DNA of 64,000 nt from Carex sylvatica (GCA_964058845.1 CAXKVR010000231.1:1-64000); one strand, 5' to 3'. Shown: positions 27,540 through 49,000, counted from the first letter of the stretch. Program-made: numbers and translations. The notes: a model not told the origin generated them from the sequence alone.

Positions 27540-29325
27540 CAATTAATCTCTTATGTTGTTACAAATATTTTGGATATTAATTTGCTGATGGCAACAATGT
27601 AACTTATTCATGGAGAGAAAGCAACATATGGTTTTTTAGGGAGGGATTCATGACTTGATGGTTTCTTTCTTAGTCATGTTTTTGTCTAGAAGTTAACGAA
27701 CTTTGACACATTTCTAGAAGTACATAGTGGACATGAGTTCTAGATGCCATTATCAAATAGGGAAAGAAAATCTAATAAATAAGCTATAAATATTTGGAGA
27801 TTAATACAAGCAACCCAACGACTTTCTGTTATGGTGGGGACAAAAAAAAACCAATTCTCTTTTAATATTTTATCTATATGTATACACTAAAAGCTGAACT
27901 TCTAGCTGGTCTTTCTTATTCTTCCCTTCACAAAAATATACAAAATGTGGAACTAAGGTCAACGGCATAAAAGGAGTTAACAATTGTAACGAAAAAAAAA
28001 AAGAAAAGGAAGTACAAATAGTCAAACTTGTCAAAGATCCAGATTCCTGAGAAAGGAGCTAGGAGGCTATATTGATGGAATTCATATAATCTTGAGCCTT
28101 GAGGTAACCGATTTTTTTAGTTGGAATCTGGTTCATTAATTACAAACTAGCACGAATCTTAAAGTGCCATGCATTACAGGCTTGGACCGGATTAGTCCAT
28201 CGGACGGTCCGGATTGAGACTCAAAAATTCTGGTACCTCAGAGGATACGAACTCACGTTAATGAGGGTTTAGGACTTGAGGTACATCCATTTTTTTATGC
28301 CTTCAGACCTCTATTTTGTTTTGTTGGATCTTAATCCAACGTTGAACATATATGTAATATAATTATAAATTGTATACTATCAAATATGGTTGTCATAATT
28401 AAAGTGATTAAATTAAAACATTAGACAATCTATGTATTCAATAGGATGTGATTCATAAGTGTGTAGAACAATTTAAGTAAAGATCAAATCATTAATGATC
28501 TGATTCTGAAATTTGCAAATACAGAAAACTATTTTTTTGGGGCCCAGTGCGGATGACTCACCTGCACTGGATCTGAGTGCGGACGCACTCAGTACTTAGC
28601 CAATTTCTGTGAACTTCATAGTAATGCAGAAAAAAGTCCGAACTTAATGCGGACTTTTGCTCTGTCTGAACTTTCAAAAAATCATCTAACTTCTGCACTG
28701 GATCTGAGTGCGTCCAGTACTTAGCCAATTTCTGTGAACTTCATAGTAACGCAGGAAAAAGTCCAAGCTTAATGCGGACTTTTGCTCTATCTGAACTTTC
28801 AAAAAATCGTCTAACTCCTGAGTGCGTCCACACTGGAATATTTTGTTGCTTATTTAAAACTAAACAACCAATTTTTTCTTGCACTTTATTTTTCAGAGAT
28901 AAAAGAAAAAAAGTGGTTCCTGATATTTTCAACTTAAAGCGTTTGCTACTTTCAGCAAACTAAATGACCTCTTTTGGAACACCCACTTAAATGATCAAAA
29001 GTATTTACAAACGCAGCTCTCAGTATGTCTTTTTGTTTTTCTTTACAAAAATTTAACATGCCAAGATAAAAGTTTCAATACATGCAAAGGGGGGTAGAAA
29101 AGATTTATATATAACACACTAGCCTGCTTAATTAACTACACCTTCAAATAGGGCCACACATAAATAATAGAAAAAAAAAATGACAGGAAAATGAAAAGGA
29201 GCAACCCTAAATGACAATGATTAATAAAAAATAAAAAAAAAATCAATTTTAGATACAGATGCACAATTACAGGTCTTCATCTGATTTCTGGAGTATGTTT
29301 TCCTACTATATATATTTGTTTCCTC
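27540..29325. other. Intergenic between CDPK A and CDPK B
   Basis: It holds the upstream region of CDPK A (27540 to about 28500) and the 3' flank of CDPK B. No gene was recognised. An imperfect tandem duplication lies at 28560-28830. Confidence 0.6.
28560..28830. repeat. Tandem duplication of about 130 bp
   Basis: The block beginning GCACTGGATCTGAGTGCG at 28564 recurs at 28695. Both copies continue with AGTACTTAGCCAATTTCTGTG and later AATGCGGACTTTTGCTC, with a few differences and a 5-bp length change at the start. A third partial start is near 28817. GTGCGGACGCAC within it is itself palindromic. Confidence 0.8.
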
Positions 29326-32714
<3,389 letters not shown>

Positions 32715-34210
32715 TGAGATCTTTTTTTTTTTAAAAAGGAGATTTTGAGGTTGATTATGCTGGTCATGGTGGGATTTGGGATTTATTACGGTGCAAAATA
32801 TAAGACTTTCTAGAACAGAAATTGTGGAAAAAGTAAAAATAGTGTGGCTTCGATGAAGTTCTTGGTTGTTGCTTAGGGTTTTGTTTTCTCTAGAAATTAA
32901 CGAACTTTGACAAAAGTCAAAACCCCATTTTCAACAATTAAATGAATAAACCTCTGGAAGCAATATCAGAGCTGGGATTTCATGGGCTAGATATCGTTAT
33001 CAGTTGAGAAAACAGGAATCGGATATTTTAAATTGAAGAAAATTTAAAACCAGAGTCGTTTTCGGAGAAAAAATGGTGAAAAATGTTCAGATAGAAGGGA
33101 GGATATGAGAATAATGAGATGCGATTCAACGTAGTCGAGATTTAAACTTCTCCCCATTTGCGATGAAAAATATTGACAGAGTATTGTTTCCTTAGTGCAG
33201 CGCACGGGCAATAGAACCAGTCAACCAGATGTCCAGATCAATAGTTCAATATTTCACGCACTGCAAAAACTGCTCTGTCAATATCTGACGGTGAGCGATA
33301 GAAAGCGATTAGGATCCGAACCGTTGATTAAAGATCTCTCATGTGTCTGATTCAGATCAACCCGTTCACTTCAGACCGTCCGATGAAGAGTTGCGCAATC
33401 TTCTTAGAAAGCAATGATCAATGGAGCGGTGCTACTGGATTTGACATTTTGACCAGGAATGGTAATTGTTTCCTATCATTTCTTTTTTTAAAAACAACCT
33501 CCAATAAATAATCTCTTCTTTTTTTAACAACGTGTGGTCGTTGACATGATTCTTAATTATTAGCCTCGGTAGCGGACCAGTAGCAATTCAAGTCCATGCA
33601 TAGTTTCTTCTTTTCATTGCTTCATTAATCATCTTTTAACGTCAGATCAAAATCATTGTTCAATGTTATGTAACGCTCATCTTGTACTAAAAAAAAATAT
33701 ATATATAATGGTTCTATTAAGATTGTTAAAATTACGAACTATCATGTGATTCTTCTCTTCGCTTCGTTATTTATCATTAAAAAAAAATTATAGTATGCAT
33801 CATGAATTTGACAATTTGCATCTTTATATACCCATAAAAATTGATACTATGATAAGAGTTATCCGTGACTTTTACATGACAAAATAACAAAAATTAATAT
33901 ACTAAATAATTATACAGTAAGATATATGTTAATATTAATTTAATTTAATTTAATTTATGATAGCACAGATATTTCAAATAATATTTAATGTTATGTATAA
34001 TTATATTTTTGTCTTTACATTATTTGTATTATTTGGTATATCATGCATTTTTTTCAATGCTAAACATGAAGATGTGATATATGAAAAAATATTTGTTTAG
34101 TATGTATTCTTTGTAGATAAAGATGGGAGCCTATCCACCTGGGGATCTCCCAAGTTCCAACCGAATTTCTAACACGCGACTTTTTTATAATTTATGTTTT
34201 ACGTAGGACC

Positions 34211-34776
34211 TTATATTAGATCGTAGCTGTTTTTATTATTGTTTTAACTATATATTTTGATGTAAGTCACGGTTAGATAATTTTTATTTTAAATTATATT
34301 TGATTATGTCTTTTGATGTTTTTTCTTTGTCTCAGATAGGTCCTCTGATAGTATTATTCGACACGGACACACAGGACCAGGATAGCTTTCTGCTGGTTTT
34401 CGACGAGAACTCTGATCTTGGTTTAGACGGGTTGGCTCTAGCTGATTATTTGAGTGACCGAGCAGTTTCTGATGCTATTGATCGTACTGCTGGCTTTCTG
34501 CCTAATATTTCTTCTTCATCAGCTAGTGCCTCATCTTATAGTGTTATAGCCATTTCTGATTCCATTTAGTATTACTATTTCATGTCATGTTAGTATGATT
34601 TTTAGCCTATGCTGTTAGATGTTATTCTGGTACTGTCATCTTGTTGTGGTAGTTTTTTGGCTATTAGATGTCGCTTGACTATATGCTAGCATTTTCTTTT
34701 TACTCCTGATGTATAAACTCTTTTGTTTCGTAATGAAACTGGTGGTAAATACCACTTTTATCAAAAAGAAAAAAAA
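34211..34776 (+). mobile_element. 5'-truncated LINE-type retroelement (3' end)
   Basis: A 566-bp segment ends in a TAATGAAACTGG...TATCAAAAAG tail and poly-A. Imperfect 17-bp repeats flank it (34194-34210 and 34777-34793, both ending CGTAGGACC, two mismatches). A remnant open frame at 34300-34569 ends in a Ser-rich tail and resembles nothing I can name. Truncation, A tail and long target duplication fit LINE target-primed insertion. Confidence 0.6.
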
Positions 34777-35181
34777 ATGTTTCTCGTAGGACCAATTTAG
34801 TACAAATAAAAACTTGAAGGATCAAAATGATAATTTTAAAATTATAAGAACCAAAATAGCAAACAAGTAATACTTTAGAACTTGGAGCAATATTTTTAGT
34901 ACTTGAAGGACTAAATAGTAAACAAACAAAATTCAAGAATCATTTGTAAATTTATTATTCTTTTTTGAACTATTTAAAAAAAAAGAACCGCGGATACCAT
35001 TATCTTTACGTTAAAATCCACTGATGGTCGGAAGAAAAAATTCCAAAGAGCAGGTCATTTCACAGGTGAGAAGGATTACGGTGATAGTTTGCAAATTTGG
35101 TAATATTTTTAAATAAATTTAAAGAAGATTCAAAATTAAAAAATAAATATAGAAGTATGGCTTTGGCTATATATACTTTAT

Positions 35182-35401
35182 GGTCGTGTTTGATTGTGGA
35201 GTAACATTAAACCGGAATAAATTGCTTACTTCAAACTAAGATAAAATAAGTTAATTATTTTTAGTGGAGTAAGCTAAACCACCTCTCTAGGTGGAAAAAA
35301 TTACTCCAGTTTAACTCACCTCTTACTCCATCTTACTCATATTTTACTTCTCGTTTGACTCCTTAAACGTGGAGCCTATTACTCCAAAACCAAACATGAT
35401 C
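35182..35401. mobile_element. Small MITE with GTTTGxTTxTGGAGTAA ends
   Basis: The left end GGTCGTGTTTGATTGTGGAGT... and the right end, reverse-complemented GATCATGTTTGGTTTTGGAGT..., are inverted repeats 220 bp apart with no coding capacity. This resembles PIF/Harbinger- or hAT-derived MITEs. The target duplication is unclear (possibly TAT). Confidence 0.6.
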
Positions 35402-36239
35402 TATAGTATATAGTCTACCATCAACATGTCATACAACTTATACATGGTATGATGTGTATCAAACCTTATGTCTTTTACATATATGATGTGTATCAAACCT
35501 CATAATCTTTGACATACATGCCATGCGTATCATATATTTCATGTCCTTGATGTCAGATTTGACTTTTCAAATTTATTTCAACGCTTTTTAAGTAGGTATA
35601 TATTGTTTATATTTAAATTTTAAATTTTAATTTTAACAATTGTTAAAATAAATAATTATCAAATTATCTTCCCCTTACAGACGGCTATCGGACTATTTTA
35701 ATTTTAACGCTCGGTATTTAGCTTGTTCTCAAAATGATTTGTTTAAGCAGACCTACTAATTACAAGAAGCGGAATATTTGGGAAAATAAATTTTCAAAAA
35801 TTAAGAGAGCAAAGGAAATGGCATGTACATGTAAAGATTTCAATCAATTTATCTCACCAAAACTAACAAAAATCAACGTATACAGATATTTCTCAACAAC
35901 ATATATCCTGTAAAATTTAACAGCCATTCCAGAACATACATATGAATATATTTACAATCACGCTCTGAGACTACTACACCTTTTGAGTAACTTTTTAAAA
36001 TCCCCAGTAAAATCATACATACAAAAGAAGAGCTAAATTTGGAATTAACACGTAAATCTTGGGAAAAAATGGAGAGGAAAAACAAAAAGAAACCCAAATG
36101 ATGATATCAGTAAAGCAAAAAAAAAAAAAAAAAACCTTTGTACTAAGTAAAAGCGAATCAATAGCTCCAGTTCTGAATACGAAACTTTTTGTGAGATTTC
36201 AGATCATTCTAGAGAGAAATTTTCATACTGTACATCCAT

Positions 36240-40734
<4,495 letters not shown>

Positions 40735-41491
40735 CGGATCTGATTTTGAGATTTCTTGATTGAATATTTGGAGATGGTGGGGTTGGCAATTTGTGTTGAG
40801 TTGGGGTTAACGATGAGATAGCGACCTCTCGAGTCTCGATGACTTATCGTTCAGGACTTCAGGGTCTTTGTTTCATACACGAGTTCAAGATCCTTTCTTT
40901 CTTATTTATTTCTTTGTGCGTGCTCTTCTAGAAGGTCGACTTGGCTGTCTTTGTCAGAGAGGAGAGAGAAAGGGAAAATCTTGAAGAAATTGAAAGAGGA
41001 AAATTACTCAGATTGAGAAAGGAAGAGGAGGGGATGGTCGAAAACTGAATATATTATTGAAATGAGAGAAGAGGATAATTCGGCCATTGGCGACTGATCG
41101 GAGGGGGTAAGAAAAATATTTCTTTCGCTCTCCGTGTGCGCTGAACTGGCAGCCTATTAGGTTGAAGAGAATATGTTCGAAATTTTGTATTCCAGTTGAA
41201 CTATGTATGAATGTAGACTGTAGTCTGTAGCAAGTTGGTTAATTACCTAACACATACAACTGTACAGAAAACACGGATCGTTACAAACAACTGTTGTATT
41301 TACGGGCTTGTGCTCGGAAAAAAAAAACATATTCGGTTTCTACGTTTAAGCCTGCCAAGTTCATGGGCTTTATTAAAGCCCATTTTATAAATTATTCAAT
41401 AATGTTCTAAGTTTATGGGCCGAACGAATTATTTGCAAGATGTACGCCCGTTGGGGAATTCGTCCCGAAGTGTAAAAGGAGGTCCGAATGG
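40735..41491. other. Upstream region of CDPK C
   Basis: The presumed promoter and 5'UTR of CDPK C, purine-rich at 40950-41060. No open frame or repeat of note was seen. Confidence 0.55.
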
Positions 41492-41499
41492 AGCGGAAC

Positions 41500-42077
41500 T
41501 AGGGGTTTGCTAACGGGTAGGGTACGGGCGGGTAGGGTATATCCGGGGTCGGGTACGGGTATGGGTCGGGTACGGGTATCACGGGTATACGGGTACCATG
41601 GGCCAGGTACCACGGGCCGGATATCACTGGTATTTTTTTCAAAACCCGTACCCTACCCGTCTTATACCCGTGCCCGTGGTACCCTTGACGGGTAGGGCGG
41701 TCCGGGTAGGGTAACCGGTCCGGGTTTTTTTTTTTTTTTCCCTCTGTTTTTCGGTCTGGTTTGGTTTTTTTTTCTGTTGAACCGGCGGCAAATTCGAAAT
41801 TTCAAAAAAAATTGAATATTTAACGGGTCGGGTACGGGTCGGGACAGGTACGGGTACGGGTCGGGACAGGTACGGGTACGGGTCGGGTGGGTACGGGCGT
41901 AATTCGGGCCGGGTTTGCCCGGGTATTGAACCAAATAACCGTACCCTACCCGTTTTATGCCCGTACCCGTGTACCCGTTTACCCGACCCATACCCGGGCT
42001 CGGGCACGGATACCCCGGGTACCGAACACGGGCGGGTCGGGTACGGGCCGCCCGACCCGAGTTTTTGCAACCCACTA
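41500..42077. mobile_element. Non-autonomous hAT element with GGGTACGGG subterminal repeats
   Basis: The 578-bp element starts TAGGGGTTTGC and ends GCAACCCACTA, with a perfect 8-bp duplication AGCGGAAC (41492-41499 and 42078-42085). Both halves are packed with ACCCGTACCC/GGGTACGGG words. Its interior matches the reverse complement of both end regions of the large element at 57755-62579, including the GGTTGAACCGGCG and TCAAGGGTAC segments. It is therefore an internally deleted, inverted derivative of that family. Confidence 0.9.
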
Positions 42078-42085
42078 AGCGGAAC

Positions 42086-44849
42086 TACCAAAATTTAGAT
42101 TGAGAGGGAACATAAAGTGAAGGTAAGAAGCGTCTAATTGTCCAATAAAAATTAATATTTAATTTGCGTCAATTTTATAAAATTACTAATTCAATGCTTT
42201 AATTTGTATAATAAATCTTATAAAAAAAATACACTTTAAATTTCAAACATTCAATGGGACCACTTTGTGTACATGCAATTTGCACAACTTGTCAAACTAA
42301 CTGTACTTGATGTACTTCTCTATCTTACAGTTAATGACAGTTTTAAAACCTTCTAGAACATTTTAAAATTGAACCACTTCTCAAACTTACAGTTTTTTCA
42401 AAATAATTCTCGAAATTATACAAAATTAATTTTTTTGCATCAAAATTAATTTTAATTTTTCTGTAAATAAGTTCATAATTTTTTTCTTCAATTATTAATA
42501 TTTATATATGCATCTATATCCTATAAATTAAAACTACACATACGCTAAAACATAAAGATGCAAACTATAGAACTTCAATACTGTAAAATTTCCAAATGTA
42601 AACTATAAAACTAACAGATGAAAACTATAAAATTGTAAATCTGAAACCTAAAACACTATAAAACTGAGATAAACACACTGTAAAATTCAATACTATAAAT
42701 TAAAAAGATGTAAATAGTAAAAGTAACAGATGCAGACTATAAATCGATACATCGAATATTCACAACTACATTGTTAAACATTAGTAACTATTCACAATAT
42801 GAATACTGTAAAATTACAAGATGAATACTGTAAAATTAACATGGTGAATATTGTAAAATAACAAGATCAATACTCCATATCGCCTTGCTTTCATCTCTTT
42901 CCTCCATATTTTTACAAGATGAATACTGTAAAATTAACATGATGAATACTGTAAACTGACAAGATTAGTACTCCATATCGCCTCTCTATCATCTCTTTCC
43001 TTCAGATTTTCACAAGATGAATATTGTAAAATTACAAGATGAATACTGTAAAATTATCAGGGTGAATATTGTAAAATGACAAGATCAATACTCCATATCG
43101 CCTCTCTCCTCAATCAATATTTAAACTAATTTGTTTTTTACGTTATGTAAAACTGACACATCTTGTGTCCCAATAAATAAAATATAGAGACTAGATCTCT
43201 AGATTTCTTTGTCAAAAATGATCTATGTAATTTTGAATTCAAAATCAGACATTAAAATAATATGAGATCCGATATTACTCACACGGCAGAGTTGAGCACG
43301 ATACCTCGTGTGGAGAGATGACGTCAACAGTTATCGCTGCATCCCGAGAACTCGACGGAGAGAGAGATCGAAACTGGAGAGACAGCAGCGGCAGCAGTGG
43401 AGTTGAGAGAAGAGGGAGCAGTGAGATCGGGAGGGGTGGGTGGGGAGATGGGAGAGCCATTTTAGTTTTTGTAGAGAGATATCAGTAATTTATTTTGAAA
43501 AAAAAAAAAAAAAGAGACAGATCGGAAATGAGTATAAAATAAAGGTCGTTAAAATTAGACAGATTTAAAAACGCATTCATTGGTGGAGACCGACAGTTAA
43601 TGATAGTTAAAATCAGATCATATTAGTGTTATGGACAAAATGTTGTGGATATAAACATTTTCTCTAATTTTTAATTTAGTTGATTTTTCCGTAGAAACAC
43701 CATGATATTTAATATTTTCAATAAAACTTAATATACTTTTTTTCTCTCTCCTTTTATTTATTTAATCTTAATTTAGTTATTTTAAAAAATTAAATTGACC
43801 AATAACCCCTTCTGAGTCTCAGAGAAAAGGTATTGTTTCTCCCATGAAAGCAAAAAAAAGGCAGCATTACTCTCGCACAATCAACATGTTTTCTGAACTT
43901 ATTAATCTTTGAGGCAGGAGCTCATGAAACTAGCACCAAATGAATGTGAATAGAGGGCTACATACTATCTCAAAATCTTGGTCTGGAGGTGATATCTACG
44001 CCAATTGAGTTGATGTATTTGGATTGCATGAGAAAGCATTAATTGGAGTGTGGTATTGGGTTGCATTTTGAGACAAAAGGTCATGATGCCATTTTTTTTT
44101 TTTTTCCTCATATGAGCTATTGTCCCAGTTGGAATTGATAAACAGTGAACTTACCTCAAAATTGTCACTTTGAAGTTTCTTTGCTAAGCTATTAATAAGT
44201 AAGGATTTAAGGAAGGAGAAGAGTATATCTGTTCATTTAATGTTAAAATAATCAAATTAAAAGTTAACTAAATAAAAGGTTATATGAAAAAGAATGTTAA
44301 GTTTTTGTGAGAATATTAGATATTATGATATTTTTATAGAAAATCTGACTACTTTAAAAGTTTATATAGGCACACCAAAAATTCTCCCTAAAATGAATAA
44401 TGTATAGAAGCTGAGATTTGAATTCATGTCTCTGCGATCACAAAGTGAAATTTTAACTATTAACTACTAACTACTAAGCTACAAATATTATTTAACATTC
44501 TGTGAGACTTGATATATTATATAAAATTATTTGAGACAATAAAATTTAACTAAATTTCAATATACATAATTAAAAATAAATAAAACTTTAGGGTGGAAAG
44601 CATCTCTTATCTTGCAACAAGATCCGATCTGATATCCGGCCTAATGTCTTATTAGAGTTATTCAATCCGTCTCAAGATTCATTCAAACAATTTTAAAATC
44701 TTTGTAAAAGTGCACATAAATTTTGACACGAATCAAACAACCCGGAAGGAACCGATGAAATTTAGTATTGACTGACTAGTCTAAAAGAGAAATATATACA
44801 AAGCATTGCGGATAAATTATCTGCAACTAAAAGATGGAGACCTCAAGCA
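42086..44849. other. Intergenic, gene-free
   Basis: AT-rich sequence with loose repeats of CTATAAAACT/ACTGTAAAATT words from about 42530, passing into a 98-bp tandem array at 42818-43110. Around 43290-43460 a GC-richer purine tract gives a Pro/Leu/Ser-rich open frame on the minus strand that I do not consider a gene. Confidence 0.6.
42818..43110. repeat. Tandem repeat, 98-bp unit, three copies
   Basis: Units begin with AAGATGAATA at 42818, 42916 and 43014 and end near the word CTCCATATCGCCT followed by a CT-rich stretch. Each unit contains two or three copies of a shorter GATGAATACTGTAAAATTA motif. Confidence 0.85.
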
Positions 44850-44857
44850 CTTACAAG

Positions 44858-45432
44858 TAGGGGTGTCAACGGTTACTGGTTACTGTAAGGATCGGATGGA
44901 AGCATTTTCATACCCGTACCCGTTAAATTGTCTTTATCCATACCCTATTCTTACCTGATTCAAATTATCTTACTTGTACCTTACTTTTACCCGATTCAAA
45001 TTATCTTAAATGTACCTTATCCTTATCCGTTATAGTTGCTATATAATGAAACGATAGCAGGTAAATAACTGGTAATACTAACATAATAATTATTTTTATT
45101 ATTTATTAAATAAAATATTAAAACATATACATTTATTTCACAAATGTATAGTATTTTATTGAAAACAATATATAATTATGCTGAGTGCAAGTAAACAATT
45201 TAAATTACTCTTTTCAATGCTTATTAATATATTATTTAATAATTATCCGAGAGGGTAACGGTTATAAAATAGGCTTTATTCGTATCTTTACCCGTTTAGA
45301 TAACGAAAAAAATATATTTACCTATATTCGTACCTAATAAGTTAAAGAAAGAAAAAAAATATTGTCCGTACCCGTCTTATGAGATACAGTATGGATCGAT
45401 AAACGAATAAAAGGGTGTCATTGACACCCCTA
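44858..45432. mobile_element. Non-autonomous hAT element with TAGGGGTGTCAA ends
   Basis: The 575-bp element begins TAGGGGTGTCAACGG and ends TTGACACCCCTA. It is flanked by a perfect 8-bp duplication CTTACAAG (44850-44857 and 45433-45440). Sub-terminal TACCCGTACCC words are present but sparser than at 41500. There is no coding capacity. Confidence 0.9.
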
Positions 45433-45440
45433 CTTACAAG

Positions 45441-45631
45441 TAATCTTCATTAATTAATTCCTAGAATATTATCACATCCCAGCAGATGGTGCCAATAAAA
45501 GTTTAAGGCAATGGATGTCTGTCCTCAATAAAGGGATGACAGAGCCCCTATGACTTAAGTAGGAGGCAATTTATAAGCATTAATTGTCAGTTGAACAGGG
45601 AATTTAGAATTTTAGATAGATGCTCAGAACC

Positions 45632-45667
<36 letters not shown>

Positions 45668-46082
45668 CAAGTAGCCAGTGCTGGCTCCTTCAATTAGCAA
45701 TATAAATTTAGAATCCTTTTTTTCTACAACATATGCGTTACTAAAAAAGAATATCTAAAGAAACCCCAACTTAACACCATACAGCATTGCCGAAGAAAAT
45801 GAAAATGAAAAAGAAAAGCACAAGCATATATATATATACAGCTTACGAGTAACCGGTATAGAAACACAGTAGACTGTTTTGTATGTTGTATTGGCAACAA
45901 ACAATAATTGTACCACAAATCAGATGCTCTCACTGAAATCAACCCGACTCCAGCAGGTCGTTCTGATTTGTGTGTTGTATTGGCAAAAAACAATAGCAAA
46001 TAGTAACCAAAGTATTCCAATAAATCCAGTTCTCATAAAGTGGGGAACAGAATCTAGAATATAATGTATAGACCAACTCTGT
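45441..46082. other. Intergenic before hAT copy 2
   Basis: Contains a (GT)n microsatellite at about 45635-45664 and no recognised gene. A short inverted repeat around 45885-45990 (TTGTATTGGCAA) is the only other structure seen. Confidence 0.55.
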
Positions 46083-46090
46083 TCCCTGCG
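46083..46090. repeat. Left target-site duplication of hAT copy 2
   Basis: TCCCTGCG, repeated at 50296-50303. It differs from the duplication of copy 1, so this is an independent insertion. Confidence 0.93.
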
Positions 46091-49000
46091 CAGGGGCGGA
46101 GCTACTGTTCATCAGGGGTAGGCAGCTGCCTACCCCTGGAAAAAAAAAAAAAATTTGGACCAGGTTTTCTAATGGGCTTTAAAAGGTTTGCCTACCCCTG
46201 AATTAAAGTCTGCCTACCCCTGGCCCAATTGTTTCCCAGCCCAATAGAATCCTTCTTTGAAATCGCGTCTGCCTACCCCTGGCCCAATTGCTTCATTCTG
46301 AGTGAATCGCGTCACAGAGGAGAAGAATAGAACCATGCCTCTCCAGTAGCTCCGCCCCTGCCTCTCGTCCGCCTCCTTACTCTTGTGGTCCTGCCTCCTT
46401 TTTCTCTCGATCGACGTCTACAGCAGTGGAAGTGCGACTGGTGACCTCACCGCTACCTCTTCTCCACTCCGGCGGTACTCTCTCTTTCTCTCTCTCTGGA
46501 ACTACGATTTAGGGTTTTTTTCTTTTTAGGTTGGAATTAGAAGTTTAGAACATATATGTATCATTTTAGTTTGTTTGGAAGTAAAAGGAAACGCCTAATA
46601 TTTGAATTCGTTTTTGAATTGGATCAAGTGGTAGTTCAATTTGGGTACTGGGGGGCTTGTTGAATTTTGCATCAGCTTTTTGTGTATGATTTCAACATGT
46701 AACTATTCTTTGTAAATAGGCGGTGGTGATGTACTGAACTTTTTCTGATTTCTGTATATTCGTTAGTAGGCACCTTGCCAACTAACATTTAAAAAAAAAA
46801 AAGAGGTTAACTAAAATGATCAGAATACCTGGTCAGAACCAGATCTTCACCGCTACCTCTTCTCTCGATTAACTTGCATTGAATTGGATTCTGATCAAAG
46901 AGGAGAAGCATCTGAACATGCATTTCAGTCTTTTTGATCTGATTTCTCCTGAATTTTGTGTGTGAGATGTGATTTTTATTTCACAGATTCAAAGATATGT
47001 ATATTAAGAGTTCATATGCTAATTTTTACAAATTTTAGAGCATTATTTCTCTATCAAAAGGCTTCTGCACTGTGAGGGGCAATGCTGGTAATTTTGTAGT
47101 TTTATTTCTGCATTTTTTTATTTTTAAAATCTGAACTTTGGAGATCCATATCTCTTTGTATAAAAGTCCAAATGATATGAAATTTGTATCAATTTTGTGT
47201 GTTTTTAAATTCTCTACATGATGGTGTATTTACTTTTACAATTCGGTCCTCCTATCAGTCCATAATTTCCAGATTACCAGCAGAGGTCAGTTGGAGCACT
47301 TTTGATGTGCAGTACTGCACTAATAGTGCTTGTTATACAAGGCATTGCTGAGTTTGGACTTGGTAATGTACCAGAGGTCAATCAAGGGAGCCATATGCAT
47401 AGGTACAAGTCTGGTTTGTCATTTTAACCATTTCAAACCTATTTTCAAGACATTTAAACACTGTTTCATGACAGTAATCAAAGGGAAAGAAGATTAATCA
47501 TAAAAAAACCATTAAACAACCATTTTAAAACATTTCATGACCATTGAATCCTGAGCATCGCTGAGTGAAAATTATATTGCTGATATCTCTTTTTAGTTAA
47601 GAATTATCATATCAATTTGTGATTTTCTTTGTTTAAATTTGTCAATTAGAGAATGGAGAGATTCTATAAGAAGGAATCTAAAGTTCCAGTTGCTTCATCT
47701 TCACAAGGATCACGACAATTCGAGTCTAGCTTAGGCCCTAATCATTCTAATGAAGTCGAAGGATCACAACAAATCGGGTCTAGCTTAGGCCCTAATCGTT
47801 CTAATGAAGTTGAAGGATCACAACCTCCTTATGATCCCGCTAAAAGGAAACCCATATCTCATTATCCACCAAATGAGCAGGATTCTGTACGTAGATATTA
47901 TCTAGGCAAAGGGCCATGTCAACCGAAAAATCACAATTTTCCTAAAAGAGATATAAGTGGTTGTTTGAGAAGGTTTAACAACTCTTGGTTTAATCAATAC
48001 AAGAATTGGTTGGAATATAGCATTGATAAAGATGCGGCATTTTGTCTTTGCTGCTATTTATTTAGACCCGAAAATCTTGGATCAGGTGGAGGAACAAACT
48101 TCGTAGGAGATGGCTATAGAAATTGGAAATGTAAGAAAGGGTTTGATGATCACATTGGTGATGTAAATAGTGGGCACAATCAGGCTCAAAGGAAGTGTGT
48201 GGATTTGATGAGTGAAAGACGGAGCATCAAAACTTGCATAGAGAGAGTAAGTGTTAGCCAAGAGATGGATTATCGAGTGCAGTTAAATGCCTCTGTGGTT
48301 GTTTCTCGATTTCTCGCAAAACAAGGTTTGGCATTCCGCGGCCATGACGAGTCTGAAAGCTCTAACAGTAAAGGTAACTTCCTTCATCTTTTGAGGTATA
48401 CGGGAGAGCGTAACCCCCAAATTGCTAAGGTGATTCTGGAAAATGCTCCCAAAAATCGAAAGTTGACATCACCTGATATCCAAAAGGAAATAGTTAATTC
48501 TGCTGCAGAGGAGACGATATTGGAGATAATTGCAGAGCTTGATAATGACTTGTTTTCTGTCTTGATTGATGAGTCAAGAGATGTCTCAGTCAAAGAGCAA
48601 ATGGCAGTTGTGATTCGGTTTGTAAACAAAAGCGGTTCTGTTGTTGAACGGTTTCTTGGTATCGTTCATGTTCCCGATACTGCAGCGTTGTCTTTGAAGG
48701 TGGCACTTGAGGGGTTATTTGTTAAGAATGGTCTAACTTTTTCTAGGTTACGTGGCCAAGGTTACGATGGAGCTAGTAATATGAGCGGGGAGTTTAATGG
48801 TCTCCAAAAATTGATCATGAAGGAGAACGGGTCTGCATACTACGTGCATTGTTGGGCTCATCAACTTCAATTAACTCTCGTTCATGTTGCCAAAAATCAT
48901 CACAAAATTGGCTTGTTTTTTCAAATGGTTTCTTGTGTTGTCAATGTTGCAAGTGCATCTTGTAAAAGACGTGATCAATTACGTGAGAAACAAAGAATTC

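Larger units (their letters stand above)
32715..36239. other. Intergenic between CDPK B and CDPK C
   Basis: It holds the presumed promoter of CDPK B (32715 to about 33500), a 5'-truncated LINE (34211-34776), a small MITE (35182-35401) and AT-rich filler. No host gene was recognised. Confidence 0.6.

Noticed and set aside
41413..42091. Several overlapping Pro/Arg/Gly/Tyr-rich frames
   Set aside because: They arise from the ACCCGTACCC repeats of the non-autonomous hAT element on both strands.
42818..43110. Possible CRISPR-like array
   Set aside because: Repeats are contiguous and lack unique spacers, and the genome is a plant nuclear one.
43275..43460. Pro/Leu/Ser-rich minus-strand frame of 61 codons
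   Set aside because: Translation of a purine-rich tract; no domain and no neighbouring exons.
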